Below, one piece after another: positions 44,547 to 53,561 of a DNA stretch of 64,000 bases. Each line of letters starts with the position of its first letter. Position 1 is the stretch's first letter. Source of the stretch: JAHQVI01 sp963749875 (lineage in GTDB: Bacteria; Pseudomonadota; Alphaproteobacteria; Rhizobiales; Rhodomicrobiaceae); the NCBI GenBank assembly GCA_963749875.1, contig CAVVOX010000007.1, forward strand, positions 183,304-247,303, written 5' to 3'. The notes beneath the pieces were generated by a model that was given only the letters and a program-made list of their open reading frames with translations, was not told where the DNA came from and did no database searches. The position numbers were made by a program, and so were the translations under genes.

Positions 44547-45839
44547 ATGAATGTTCTGCTCATTGGCTCCGGCGGGCGCGAACATGCCCTCGCCTGGGCT
44601 ATCAGCGCGAGCCCGCTTTTGTCGAAATTCTATTGCGCACCCGGCAATGCGGGGATTGCGGAATGGGCCGAATGCGTCGCGCTCGATGCCGCCGACCATA
44701 GGGCCGTTCTCGACTTCTGCCGCGAAAAAGACATCGGCCTCGTCGTCATCGGACCCGAAGCGCCGCTGGTCGCCGGGCTAGCGGACGATCTCCGCGCGGG
44801 CGGCTTCAAAGTCTTCGGTCCCGGCCGCGACGGCGCCCAGCTCGAAGGCTCGAAAGGCTTCACCAAGGCGCTTTGCGCGGCGCAGGGCATCCCGACGGCC
44901 GCCTTCGGCCAGTTCCACGACCGTGACGCGGCGCTCGCCTATCTGAAGGACCGGCCCCTTCCGATCGTCATCAAAGCCGATGGATTGGCCGCCGGCAAGG
45001 GCGTCATCATCGCCGAAACACGGCAGGAGGCCGAGCAGGCCGTCGAGGACTGCTTCGGCGGCGCGTTCGGCGCGGCCGGTTCCTCGATCATCATCGAGGA
45101 GTGTCTCGAAGGCGAAGAGGCAAGCTTCTTTGCGCTGTGCGACGGCAAGACCGTCCTGCCGCTGGCGGGCGCCCAGGATCACAAGCGCGCCTTTGACGGC
45201 GATCAGGGCCCGAACACCGGCGGCATGGGCGCCTATTCTCCGGCGCCGATCATGACGGCGGAAATGAGCGCGCGCGTGATGAGCGAGATCATCCTGCCGA
45301 CCGTTACGGCCCTGCGGGAACGCGGCATCACCTATCAGGGCGTGTTTTATGCCGGGCTGATGATCGGTGCGGACGGTCCGAAGCTCATCGAGTATAATGC
45401 CCGTTTCGGCGATCCCGAATGCCAGGTGCTGATGATGCGGCTGAAGTCGGACATTCTCCCCGCCCTCCTGGCGACGGCCGAGGGTACGCTCGATCATTTC
45501 GATCTGCGCTGGCGGGACGAGATCGCGCTCACCGTCGTCATGGCGGCGAAGGGCTATCCCGGCGCTTACGAAAAGGGCTCGGAAATCAAAGGACTCGACG
45601 AGGCCGGGCGCGTTGACGGCGTGACGATCTTTCACGCAGGCACCAGGCGCGACGGCGAGCGCATCCTCGCAAACGGCGGCAGGGTGCTGAACGTCACGGC
45701 GCTCGGCGCCTCCGTTTCCGAAGCGCGCGAGCGGGCTTATCGGGCGATCGCCAAAATCGACTGGCCGCAAGGCTTTTACCGGCGCGACATCGGCTGGCGT
45801 GCCGTGGAACGGGAGAAACGCGATGCAGAGCCTGCCTGA
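44547..45839 (+). CDS. purD: Phosphoribosylamine-glycine ligase
   Basis: A 430-residue ATP-grasp ligase, second step of purine synthesis. N-terminal MNVLLIGSGGREHALAWAI, APGNAGIA, GPEAPLVAGLADDL; ATP-grasp core IVIKADGLAAGKGVIIA, FALCDGKTVLPLAGAQDHKR, GPNTGGMGAYSP, and FNARFGDPE-like YNARFGDPECQVLM. The ATG at 44547 opens the conserved GGREHA region. No riboswitch-like structure was recognised in the short leader. It overlaps the hydrolase gene by 17 bases. Confidence 0.96.
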   Translation: MNVLLIGSGGREHALAWAISASPLLSKFYCAPGNAGIAEWAECVALDAADHRAVLDFCREKDIGLVVIGPEAPLVAGLADDLRAGGFKVFGPGRDGAQLEGSKGFTKALCAAQGIPTAAFGQFHDRDAALAYLKDRPLPIVIKADGLAAGKGVIIAETRQEAEQAVEDCFGGAFGAAGSSIIIEECLEGEEASFFALCDGKTVLPLAGAQDHKRAFDGDQGPNTGGMGAYSPAPIMTAEMSARVMSEIILPTVTALRERGITYQGVFYAGLMIGADGPKLIEYNARFGDPECQVLMMRLKSDILPALLATAEGTLDHFDLRWRDEIALTVVMAAKGYPGAYEKGSEIKGLDEAGRVDGVTIFHAGTRRDGERILANGGRVLNVTALGASVSEARERAYRAIAKIDWPQGFYRRDIGWRAVEREKRDAEPA

Positions 45840-46743
45840 TCTTTTTCCCGGCTTCGAGACCCGGCAATTCACGACGCGCGGGGCGGAGATTTTCGCCCGG
45901 ATCGGCGGCAACGGCCCTTTCCTCTTCCTCCTCCACGGCTATCCGCAAAGCCACGTTATGTGGCATCGCGTGGCCCCGCGCCTTGCCGAACGCTTCAAGC
46001 TGATCATTCCCGATCTGCGCGGCTATGGGGCGAGTTCGGTCCCGCCGGCCGATGCGGAGCATTTCAACTATTCCAAGCGGGCCATGGCGCAGGACATCAT
46101 CGACATGGCGGACCAGCTCGGCCATCGGGCATTCCTGCTGTGCGGCCATGATCGCGGCGGGCGCGTCGGCTATCGGCTGGCGCTCGACCATCCGGGCCGC
46201 GTCGAAAAGCTCGCTTTGCTCGACATCGTCCCGACATATGAAATGTGGCACCGGCTGACCCGCGATCTGGCGCTGAAGATCTTTCACTGGCCGTTCCTCG
46301 CCCAGCCCGCGCCCTGGCCGGAGGAAATCATCGGCCGCGCGCCCGTCGAATGGCTGGAGCACAAGATTTCGCTCTGGGGCGGCACCGGCGACCTCTCGCC
46401 CTTCGCGCCGGAAGCGCTTGACCACTACCGCAGCTTTTTCAGCGAACCGGCCCGCATCCACGCCACTTGCGAGGATTACCGCGCCGGAGCGACCTACGAT
46501 GTGGCGGCGGACGAAGCCGACCGGACGGCAGGCCGCCGCATCGGCTGCCCGACCGCCGTCTTCTGGGGCGAGAAGGGCATTCCCAGCAAAACCACCGGCC
46601 CGCTCGAAATCTGGCGGGAGTGGTGCGACAACGTCACCGGCCATGCCATCGAGTCCGGCCACTTCCTCCCTGAGGAAAATCCGGCGGCCACAGCGGATGC
46701 GCTGATCAATTTCTTTACGGGGGCAAACCAAGATGGAGGCTGA
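45823..46743 (+). CDS. Alpha/beta hydrolase, haloacetate dehalogenase-like
   Basis: A 306-residue alpha/beta hydrolase resembling fluoroacetate dehalogenase. FLLHGYPQSHVMWHRVAPRL precedes the nucleophile in CGHDRGGRVGYRLALDHP, where the Asp-Arg-Gly-x-Arg arrangement is that of haloacetate dehalogenases; FWGEKG carries the acid region and IESGHFLPEENP the histidine. Dehalogenase activity is inferred from the Asp nucleophile; epoxide hydrolysis is an alternative. Translationally coupled to purD (17-base overlap) and to the next gene (11-base overlap). Confidence 0.85.
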   Translation: MQSLPDLFPGFETRQFTTRGAEIFARIGGNGPFLFLLHGYPQSHVMWHRVAPRLAERFKLIIPDLRGYGASSVPPADAEHFNYSKRAMAQDIIDMADQLGHRAFLLCGHDRGGRVGYRLALDHPGRVEKLALLDIVPTYEMWHRLTRDLALKIFHWPFLAQPAPWPEEIIGRAPVEWLEHKISLWGGTGDLSPFAPEALDHYRSFFSEPARIHATCEDYRAGATYDVAADEADRTAGRRIGCPTAVFWGEKGIPSKTTGPLEIWREWCDNVTGHAIESGHFLPEENPAATADALINFFTGANQDGG

Positions 46744-47623
46744 GGCGCCTGGGTCATTGCTGCCGGCGGACCGGCGATCCGCCTCCGCTCCGCGGCTGGG
46801 CCTCGCGCTCGGCGGAGGCGGCGCGCGGGGCTTCGCCCATGTGCCGATGCTCGAAGCACTCGACGAACTCGGAGTTGCGCCGAGCATCATCGCGGGCACG
46901 AGTATCGGATCGCTGATCGGCGCGGCCTATGCGTCGGGCATGACGGGCGCCGGGATCCGCGCTTATTGCGAGGAACTCTTCCACAGGCGGACGGAGATCC
47001 TGAAGCGCCTCTTCTCGCGTTGGAACGAAGGCGGGATTTCGGCGCTGCGCGTCAATGGCTCCCCCTTTTCCGGCGAGAACGTTCTAAAAGCGCTTCTGCC
47101 GCCGGAGCTTCCGCCCGCATTCGAGAAGCTGAAGACGCCGCTCCTCGCCGTGACCACCGATTTCTATGAGCAGTGCCAGCATATTCTCGATCACGGGCCG
47201 CTCATCCCCGCAATCGCCGCAAGCTGCGCCCTGCCCGGCGTTCTCCGGCCGATCGAGCTTGAGGGCCGCGTCCTGATCGATGGCGGCTTTTCCAATCCGG
47301 TGCCGTTCGACCTGCTCGCCGACGACGCCGATATTATCGCCGGGATCGATGTCACCGCCGGACCGCAACAAAGCCGGGGCCAGATCCCGACACTGATCGA
47401 GGCGATCATCGGCTCGAACCAGATCACCCTGCGATCGATCCTGCGCGAGAAGCTGAAAGCCTCGGCGCCGGACATTTTGATCCGCCCCGATATCGGGCAT
47501 TTCCGGGTGCTCGATTTCTACAGGATCGATGAGATCTTTGCCGCCGCCGACCCGTCAAAAGAAGACTTCAAGCGCGCCATCGAAGCGGCGTTCGCAAAGC
47601 ACGAAGCGGAACGGCCGGGTTAA
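46733..47623 (+). CDS. Patatin-like phospholipase, RssA type
   Basis: A 296-residue patatin-family protein. GLALGGGGARGFAHVPMLEA near residue 23 is the oxyanion motif, GTSIGSLIGAAYASG near 54 holds the nucleophile, and LIDGGFSNPVPFDLL near 180 the aspartate, so the catalytic dyad is complete. Similar to the RssA/YchK group of bacterial patatin proteins. Substrate not known. It overlaps the hydrolase gene and its stop overlaps the convergent metallophosphoesterase stop. Confidence 0.88.
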   Translation: MEAEAPGSLLPADRRSASAPRLGLALGGGGARGFAHVPMLEALDELGVAPSIIAGTSIGSLIGAAYASGMTGAGIRAYCEELFHRRTEILKRLFSRWNEGGISALRVNGSPFSGENVLKALLPPELPPAFEKLKTPLLAVTTDFYEQCQHILDHGPLIPAIAASCALPGVLRPIELEGRVLIDGGFSNPVPFDLLADDADIIAGIDVTAGPQQSRGQIPTLIEAIIGSNQITLRSILREKLKASAPDILIRPDIGHFRVLDFYRIDEIFAAADPSKEDFKRAIEAAFAKHEAERPG

Positions 47624-48528
47624 GCGGCGTGATCCGCTTCCGGCGCGGTCGTTCCACCGAGCGTCACCAGCGCAATCTCGGGCGGCACCATGAACCGCAC
47701 CGGCAGCCCCGTCACGCCGAGGCCGGACGACACGATGAGATTGCGTCCCTTCTCGACAATATGGCCGTAAGCGAAACGCTGACCGTAGCGCGACGGAATA
47801 ATCGGCCGCCCGATGAACGGCAGCCGCACCTGTCCGCCATGCGTGTGTCCGGACAGGGTCAGCGCGACGCGGTCCGGCACGTCCACGAATATGTCCGGCT
47901 CATGGGCGAGGAGGATCACCGGATCGTGGTCGTCAGCGGTGGGCTTAAGCGTTCGCGGCAAATCATCGACGCCTTCATATCCGTGGCGCGTGGGAATGGC
48001 GAGCTGATCGCCGAGCCCGGCCAGCCAGAAGCGCCGGTCCTGATCGGCAAGCTTGAGCGCCTGGTTCTCAAGAACGCCGATCCCGGCCTTTTCCAGCCCC
48101 TCGCGAACACCGCGAGGGTCCTCCCACCAATCGTGATTGCCGAGTATGGCGAAGACGCCGAGCGGCGCCTGCAATTGCCCGAGCACGGGCGCCCAGTCGG
48201 AGATCGGTACAATATCGCTGCGGAAATGCCTCATGCTGGCCACGTAATCACCCAGGAGCACGGTCAGGTCCGCGCCCAGCCGATTGGCCGCTGCGACGAT
48301 CCGCTCGATGCGCCCGAGCGGCATCCATGGCTCCATGGCATGCAGATCAGCGAGGACCGCGATGCGCAATGGCGGCATGGAGGCCGGCCAATGGGGATGC
48401 GCAACGCGCCACCGGGCGATAGACAGGCGCAGGCCCGGCTCGATGACCATGGCATAGGCGCCTGTGCTGGCGCCGAGTGACAGAAGGCCGCCTGCGAGTT
48501 GGAGAAATCGGCGCCGCGTCAGCATCAT
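47620..48528 (-). CDS. Tat-exported metallophosphoesterase
   Basis: A 302-residue calcineurin-like phosphoesterase with a twin-arginine leader (TRRRFLQLAGGLLSLGAST). Dimetal motifs are complete: DLHAMEPW, LLGDYV, LGNHDWWED, LLAHEPDIF and SGHTHGGQVRLP. This set is typical of the YkuE-like group acting on envelope phosphoesters, possibly UDP-diacylglucosamine or other lipids; the substrate is an inference. Adjacent ATGs at 48528 and 48525. Confidence 0.9.
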   Translation of the reverse strand: MMLTRRRFLQLAGGLLSLGASTGAYAMVIEPGLRLSIARWRVAHPHWPASMPPLRIAVLADLHAMEPWMPLGRIERIVAAANRLGADLTVLLGDYVASMRHFRSDIVPISDWAPVLGQLQAPLGVFAILGNHDWWEDPRGVREGLEKAGIGVLENQALKLADQDRRFWLAGLGDQLAIPTRHGYEGVDDLPRTLKPTADDHDPVILLAHEPDIFVDVPDRVALTLSGHTHGGQVRLPFIGRPIIPSRYGQRFAYGHIVEKGRNLIVSSGLGVTGLPVRFMVPPEIALVTLGGTTAPEADHAA

Positions 48529-48732
48529 CGTCCACTCAACTCCTGGTCGCGTCTACGCCCATGCCGCGCGAGGATCGGCGCTATGACGCAAATATTGCCC
48601 AAATTCCGATTAAGCCCATCGAGATAAGATGAACCTATCATGCAAATCGGCGCTTATTGTAAGCGGCAGTTAATCTACGTTAAGCTCTGCCGTGCAAGCT
48701 CATATCCGTCTGAGGGAACCCGGCGCAAGGGT

Positions 48733-49740
48733 ATGGCATCGCATATGCGTTCATTTTTCATCCTGCTTCTTTCGCTGCTGGTCCTTGCCGCTCCGCCCGC
48801 CGCCAGTGCGAAGTTGAAGAAGTCTGCCGTTTCCTCGCCGGTCGCCAAGGAAGTGTTCGGCCATCAGCAGCGGCCCGCCCCGCTCGCCGCACGGGCGATT
48901 GGCGGCTACGCCCGAGGCTGTCTGGCGGGCGCCAAACCGCTCCCCGTCAACGGCCCCGCCTGGCAGGCCATGCGCCTTTCCCGCAACCGCAATTGGGGCC
49001 ATCCGGCGCTGATCGACTATCTGCAACGCCTTGCAATGGCGGTACAGGAGCATGACGGCTGGCACGGCCTCCTGGTCGGCGACCTCGCCCAGCCGATGGG
49101 CGGCCCGATGCTCAGCGGGCATGCCAGTCACCAGATCGGTCTCGATGCCGATATCTGGCTCAACCCGATGCCGAACAGAACGCTCACCCCTCAGGAGCGG
49201 GAGACCCGATCGGCGATCTCGATGCTGGCCGAGGATGGCGTCTCGGTCGATAAGACCAAATGGACGGAGAAACATGCCCGTCTCATCAAACGCGCGGCGT
49301 CCTATCCCGAGGTGGCGCGGATTTTCGTTCATCCTGCGATCAAGAAAGCACTCTGCGCCTGGGCGGGCAAGGACCGGGATTGGCTGTCGAAGATCAGGCC
49401 CTGGTGGGGCCATCATTATCATTTCCATGTCCGGCTCCGCTGTCCGGAGGGCTCGGCGGGCTGCGTCAATCAGCCTGCTGTCGGCTCGAACGATGGCTGC
49501 GGCCGCGAGGTGGAAAGCTGGCTGCGCAAGATGCGTAAGCCGGCCAAGCCGGCAAAGCCCAAGAAACATAAGAAGCGGAAGGCAAAGCCGCCTTTGAGAC
49601 TGACCGACCTGCCCGCCGACTGCGCCGCAATCGCCGGTGTCGCGCGGATCTCGATCAACGTGCCGGTGCCGACCCGGCCCGTCCCGATGCCTGTCCGCAA
49701 GCCGGCCGAGCCGCAGAAAAAGGCCGAGCGAGATAGCTGA
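48733..49740 (+). CDS. mepA: Penicillin-insensitive murein endopeptidase
   Basis: A 335-residue periplasmic zinc endopeptidase (M74, LAS fold) cutting D-Ala-mDAP cross-links in peptidoglycan. Signal peptide SFFILLLSLLVLAAPPAASA. Zinc ligands: His and Asp in SGHASHQIGLDADIWL, and His in WWGHHYHFHVRLRCP. The Cys-rich part (CPEGSAGCVNQ, SNDGCG) fits the family's disulfides. The C-terminus adds about 60 residues, lysine-rich (KPAKPKKHKKRKAKPP) then proline-rich, likely a wall-binding tail. Starts at 48733 or 48745; an ATG at 48640 is too far upstream. The 200 bases after it show nothing. Confidence 0.92.
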   Translation: MASHMRSFFILLLSLLVLAAPPAASAKLKKSAVSSPVAKEVFGHQQRPAPLAARAIGGYARGCLAGAKPLPVNGPAWQAMRLSRNRNWGHPALIDYLQRLAMAVQEHDGWHGLLVGDLAQPMGGPMLSGHASHQIGLDADIWLNPMPNRTLTPQERETRSAISMLAEDGVSVDKTKWTEKHARLIKRAASYPEVARIFVHPAIKKALCAWAGKDRDWLSKIRPWWGHHYHFHVRLRCPEGSAGCVNQPAVGSNDGCGREVESWLRKMRKPAKPAKPKKHKKRKAKPPLRLTDLPADCAAIAGVARISINVPVPTRPVPMPVRKPAEPQKKAERDS

Positions 49741-49941
49741 GGTCGGGACGTGCCGTGGCAAAGCAGTCCGCGCCTACGTCGTGCATATGGCCGCTCGCGA
49801 CGAGGGGAAGCGCCATTCGCTAAAACCCGGCGCATCTGCGCCTACAGGTTGTAAATTGCAGGAGTTGATTAAGCGCTTTTTCAATCTTCTGGCCTAGCGT
49901 TTCCTGCTGGGGTGACGCCGCGCGTCCCTATAGGCAAGCGA

Positions 49942-50628
49942 ATGAGCATCCGAAAAGCCATTCTCAGCATGGCCTTTGGCGGTTTGGCGATCGCTGCCGC
50001 CCATGCAGGCGCGATAGAACAGCTTCATGAGAGGTCTGCGGGACACGACATGGCCGAGCTGAGGAAGCAGGTCGAGCGAGCGCAACTGTTCCCGCGTCCA
50101 TTCCCGCTTTCGCGGGGACATGCTTGGACGCGCGTTGCGCTAGATCAACCCTCGTTCAAGTGGGCTCACTTGGACGAGGTCAAGTTGATCTATATCAAAA
50201 GGCGAGCGCAACTGTTCCCGCGTCCACCCCCGCCTTCGCGGGGACATGCCCGGACGCGCGTTGCGCTAGCCAAGGTGGAAATCGATGCACGCGGCGTCGA
50301 AGCGGCGATGAAGGCGTTCCGGCATGCACCGTGGCGGCGCGATGCGAACGGAATGCATCTGTGGGGCGTGACAAACGCTGGCCTGAGCTGGTTCGACGCC
50401 GGACATCCGGAATTGGAAGGGCTCAATGTCAGCGAAATGAGTGATCTGCGTGGCCGCAATTGGGCGCGGCTCGCTGTGGCCTCGGCTGACGGTTCAGGGG
50501 AAAAGACATTCGAAATCACCTTCCCGCATCCTACCTTCAAGAGCGCGGCCCGAGGCTTGCACAATTGTTTTCGGGTCGAAGAAAGCGACCGTGTTCTTTG
50601 CGCCGGCGCCTTTCTCGATCCTGAGTGA
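49942..50628 (+). CDS. Exported single Cache-like sensor protein with in-frame repeat insertion
   Basis: A 228-residue protein with a signal peptide (ILSMAFGGLAIAAAHAGA) and a single-Cache-like ligand domain: a helix AELRKQVERA, a helix VEIDARGVEAAMKAF, then HLWGVTNAGLSWFDAGHPEL and GRNWARLAVASADGSGEKTF. Between Ala47 and Lys111 lie 63 residues encoded wholly by a palindromic A-B-A repeat; without them the protein would be about 165 residues and the two helices would join as RKQVERAKVEIDARG. The insert keeps the frame. The stop overlaps the GTG of the histidine kinase, so it probably senses a ligand for that kinase. ATG 49942 opens the signal peptide; GTG at 49912 is less likely. Confidence 0.8.
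   Translation: MSIRKAILSMAFGGLAIAAAHAGAIEQLHERSAGHDMAELRKQVERAQLFPRPFPLSRGHAWTRVALDQPSFKWAHLDEVKLIYIKRRAQLFPRPPPPSRGHARTRVALAKVEIDARGVEAAMKAFRHAPWRRDANGMHLWGVTNAGLSWFDAGHPELEGLNVSEMSDLRGRNWARLAVASADGSGEKTFEITFPHPTFKSAARGLHNCFRVEESDRVLCAGAFLDPE
50083..50271. repeat. Composite palindromic repeat A-B-A inside a gene
   Basis: Two long module A copies (50079-50141 and 50205-50268: AGCGCAACTGTTCCCGCGTC ... GGACGCGCGTTGCGCT) flank a diverged module B (50142-50191: AGATCAACC ... TCACTTGGACGAGGTCAAG). The part between the flanking host codons is 189 bases, 63 codons without a stop. The two A copies differ at few positions, including CATTCCCGCTTTCG against CACCCCCGCCTTCG. Same family as repeats at 16.8, 26.1 and 54.2 kb. 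Confidence 0.9.
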
Positions 50629-52781
50629 GCGCCAGTGTGGATAAGAATGACCATCAGGCCCCACCAGCCCCGCCGAATGCCCCCGTGCCGACGTCCGCCC
50701 TGCTTCGCGGCTGGAGAGCAATAGCAAGTCGTTTCCCCGTCCTTTCCCTGGCCGGCAAAATTATCTTGCCCTTACTCATCACGCTCGTGGCGCTCGGTGT
50801 CGTCGGCCGGATCGGCTATTTCGCGCTTCTTAAGCAGCGGGCGGCGCTAAACCGAGAGCTGGCGGCGTACGCCACGGGGATTGAGCGCGCCTCTGCGCTG
50901 CCGAACAACCTCGTCGCGGTCAGAGCCGGCCTGTACAAACTCTCGGTCTGGGGCATGGCGCGGCGGCCGTCGGACGATCTCACGGCGCTTAAGAAGCAAA
51001 TCCATGAGTCCGTGGGCAATGCCGAGGCGTCTCTTGCATTGCTCGAGAAAGAGGGCGTCGATCAGGTCGAGACAGTGCGCCCCCTCTTCGACCGGTACGC
51101 CAAGGCCGTGGACCAGGCCCTCGCCCTCATCGACCGGAGCCCGATCGTCGGCGCGACCGCGACGAGGGGTCTGGAACAGCTCTATGTCGAGCTCGCCGCC
51201 GCCGGTGAGCGCCTTGCGAACGCCGCCGCCCGGCAGTTCGAGGCGAAAACCCACGCCGCGAACGAGGATGCGACACGCATTGTCGAACGTTTCGCGGCCC
51301 TTGCGATTCTGCTCTTCGGGACCTCGACTTTGTTCGGCGTCCTCGTGGCCTTCCAGATCTCGCGGCCGATCAAAGATCTCGTTCAATCGATCGGAGCGCT
51401 GCAGCGCGGCGAGCGGAACGTCGCCGTGCCATATCGCGAGCGCAGCGACGAGATCGGCTCTGTCGCGCGGGCTCTGGGCGATTTTGCCGTCTCATTGGAG
51501 GCGCGGCGCGAACTCGAAAGCGAACTGCGCGCCCAGAAAGATCAAGCGCTCGAACACGCCGCCGCGGCCGAAGCGGCTTCCCTGGCGAAGTCATCTTTCC
51601 TTGCAAATGTGAGCCACGAAATTCGCACGCCCCTCAATGGCATTCTGGGGATGGCGCAATTCCTGGAAGACCAGGCGCCGACCAACAAGCAGCGGGAAAG
51701 TGTCGAAACGATTTTGGAATCGGGCAAGACGTTGATGGCCATCCTCAACGATGTCCTCGATCTTTCAAAGATCGAAGCCGGTAAACTGAAAATTGAGCGG
51801 ACCCAGGCTAATCTGCACGAGCTCTTTCTGCATCTGCAAAGGCTGTTCGCCGCGCGCGCGCAGGAAAAGTCGATTGCCTTGTCCGTTCGGATCGATGACA
51901 GCGTTCCCGAGGTCGCAATATTCGACCAGATCCGCGTTGGCCAGTGCGTCTCCAACCTCCTGTCGAACGCGATCAAGTTTACTCATGCCGGGAGCGTCGC
52001 CGTTTCGGTCACGCAGGAGGCACTGGAGTCCGGCGAGCACCTGATCTCGGTCGCGGTGACGGATACCGGGATCGGGATCAGCGAGGAGGCGGCCGGGAGA
52101 CTGTTTTCCGAATTTTCCCAGGCGGACCACTCCACGACGCGCGAATATGGGGGCACGGGCCTTGGCCTCGCGATCGCAAGGAAGCTGGCGAGGCTCATGG
52201 ACGGCGACATCCGGGTGATCAGCGAGCCGGGCGCCGGGAGTACGTTCACATTCACCTTCCAGGCATCGGTCGAGCGGCCATCGGAAACAACCCGGACACC
52301 GGCCTCAAAAGAGGACCACAACGGCGCGGCGCTTCAAGGCGTCCGAGTCCTGCTCGTTGACGACAACCCGATAAATCGGAATGTCGCTCGCCTGCTGCTT
52401 GCGCCGACCGGGGCAGTCACGACAGAAGCCGCAAACGGGAAACAGGCGCTTGAACGCCTCGTTGCCCAGCCTTTCGATGTCGTCCTCCTCGACGTTCACA
52501 TGCCGATCATGGACGGCCCGGAAACCATTCGGCGGATCCGCGCCGCCAAAGAGCCGTGGCGCGAGACCCCGGTCATAGCGCTGACGGCCGAGGCGATGGG
52601 TGGGGATCGTGAGCGCCTGCTCACCATCGGAATGGACGGCTATGCGTCAAAGCCGATCGAGCAGGCCACACTTGTCAGCGAAATTCAGCGCGTGACGGGC
52701 GGTAACGCGAACGCCGCCACCGCGGAGGGCCGCAATGCGAGCAGGCGGCGCCCGCGCAAATCCGCTAAAAAGACTCGATAA
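50625..52781 (+). CDS. Hybrid sensor histidine kinase
   Basis: A 718-residue membrane kinase with receiver. Helix 1 about residues 43-63, a helical periplasmic region 64-220, helix 2 about 222-244, HAMP 246-300, HisKA with His331 (SFLANVSHEIRTPLNGILGM), HATPase with N box NLLSNAIKF, G1 DTGIGI and G2 GGTGLGLAIARKL, and a receiver from about 573 (VRVLLVDDNPINR) with Asp623 in VVLLDVHMPIMDG. GTG start overlaps the Cache-type gene stop (GTGA), so they are translated together. No phosphotransfer domain or partner regulator is adjacent; the output is unknown. The tail is basic (SRRRPRKSAKKTR). Confidence 0.92.
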   Translation: MSASVDKNDHQAPPAPPNAPVPTSALLRGWRAIASRFPVLSLAGKIILPLLITLVALGVVGRIGYFALLKQRAALNRELAAYATGIERASALPNNLVAVRAGLYKLSVWGMARRPSDDLTALKKQIHESVGNAEASLALLEKEGVDQVETVRPLFDRYAKAVDQALALIDRSPIVGATATRGLEQLYVELAAAGERLANAAARQFEAKTHAANEDATRIVERFAALAILLFGTSTLFGVLVAFQISRPIKDLVQSIGALQRGERNVAVPYRERSDEIGSVARALGDFAVSLEARRELESELRAQKDQALEHAAAAEAASLAKSSFLANVSHEIRTPLNGILGMAQFLEDQAPTNKQRESVETILESGKTLMAILNDVLDLSKIEAGKLKIERTQANLHELFLHLQRLFAARAQEKSIALSVRIDDSVPEVAIFDQIRVGQCVSNLLSNAIKFTHAGSVAVSVTQEALESGEHLISVAVTDTGIGISEEAAGRLFSEFSQADHSTTREYGGTGLGLAIARKLARLMDGDIRVISEPGAGSTFTFTFQASVERPSETTRTPASKEDHNGAALQGVRVLLVDDNPINRNVARLLLAPTGAVTTEAANGKQALERLVAQPFDVVLLDVHMPIMDGPETIRRIRAAKEPWRETPVIALTAEAMGGDRERLLTIGMDGYASKPIEQATLVSEIQRVTGGNANAATAEGRNASRRRPRKSAKKTR

Positions 52782-52832
52782 ACCACTCCGGCCGATTGGG
52801 TAGATCGGCATGCGTTGGACGGGGCGCCCGCC

Positions 52833-53561
52833 TCAGCCGGAGAGCGCCGCTTCGATCTCGGCTATGATCGCATTGGCGGCCTGTCTCGGGTCGGAGGCTT
52901 TGGTTATCGGCCGTCCGACCACGAGGTAGTCCGCGCCGGCCGCAATGGCCGCTGTCGGTGTCACGACGCGCTGTTGATCGTCTGCGGAGGCGCCCGAAGG
53001 CCGGATGCCCGGCGTCACGATGAGAAAGTCCTCGCCGACAGCGGAGCGGATCGCCTTTGCCTCCTGCGCCGAGGCGATGACGCCGTCAAAACCGGCGTCC
53101 TTGGCAAGCTGGGCGCGGCGCAGAACGAGCTCGGCCGGACTGCCGCCAATGCCCTGCTCGGCGAGATCGGCGGCATCGAGGCTCGTCAAGACCGTGACGG
53201 CCAGCAGCTTCGTCGCACTTGCGCCGCGTCCCCGCACTGCCGCGTCAAGCGTCTTGCGGTCCGTGCCATGCACGGTCAGAAAGGCCGCCCCGAGCGCGGC
53301 GGCGTTGGCTGTTGCGCGTTCGACCGTGTTCGGTATGTCGAGCAGCTTCGTATCCAGAAAGACCTTGTAACCGGAGTCGATCAGCATCTGCGGGAAATGC
53401 AATCCGTCGGCATAGAGCAGCTCCAGCCCGATCTTGAAGAACGCAACCTCGGCGTGAAGCTCGGAGACGACCTTGCGGGCCTCTTCGGCCGAAGAGCTGT
53501 CCAGGGCGACGATGAGCTTGTGCTCCGCCTCGCCGCGTCTCTTGTCAAATTCGAGGGTCAT
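52833..53561 (-). CDS. pyrF: Orotidine 5'-phosphate decarboxylase
   Basis: A 242-residue TIM-barrel enzyme, last step of UMP synthesis. LIVALDSSSAEEARKVV, AFFKIGLELLYADG, the catalytic FLDTKLLDIPNTV (Asp-x-Lys-x-x-Asp), LTVHGTD, TVLTSLD, VTPGIRPSGAS and YLVVGRPIT are all present. Start overlaps the stop of the flavin reductase gene by four bases, so the two are co-transcribed. Confidence 0.95.
   Translation of the reverse strand: MTLEFDKRRGEAEHKLIVALDSSSAEEARKVVSELHAEVAFFKIGLELLYADGLHFPQMLIDSGYKVFLDTKLLDIPNTVERATANAAALGAAFLTVHGTDRKTLDAAVRGRGASATKLLAVTVLTSLDAADLAEQGIGGSPAELVLRRAQLAKDAGFDGVIASAQEAKAIRSAVGEDFLIVTPGIRPSGASADDQQRVVTPTAAIAAGADYLVVGRPITKASDPRQAANAIIAEIEAALSG

Noticed and set aside
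16803..50268. Repeats considered as a CRISPR array
   Set aside because: Copies are dispersed, palindromic and not regularly spaced; no cas genes.
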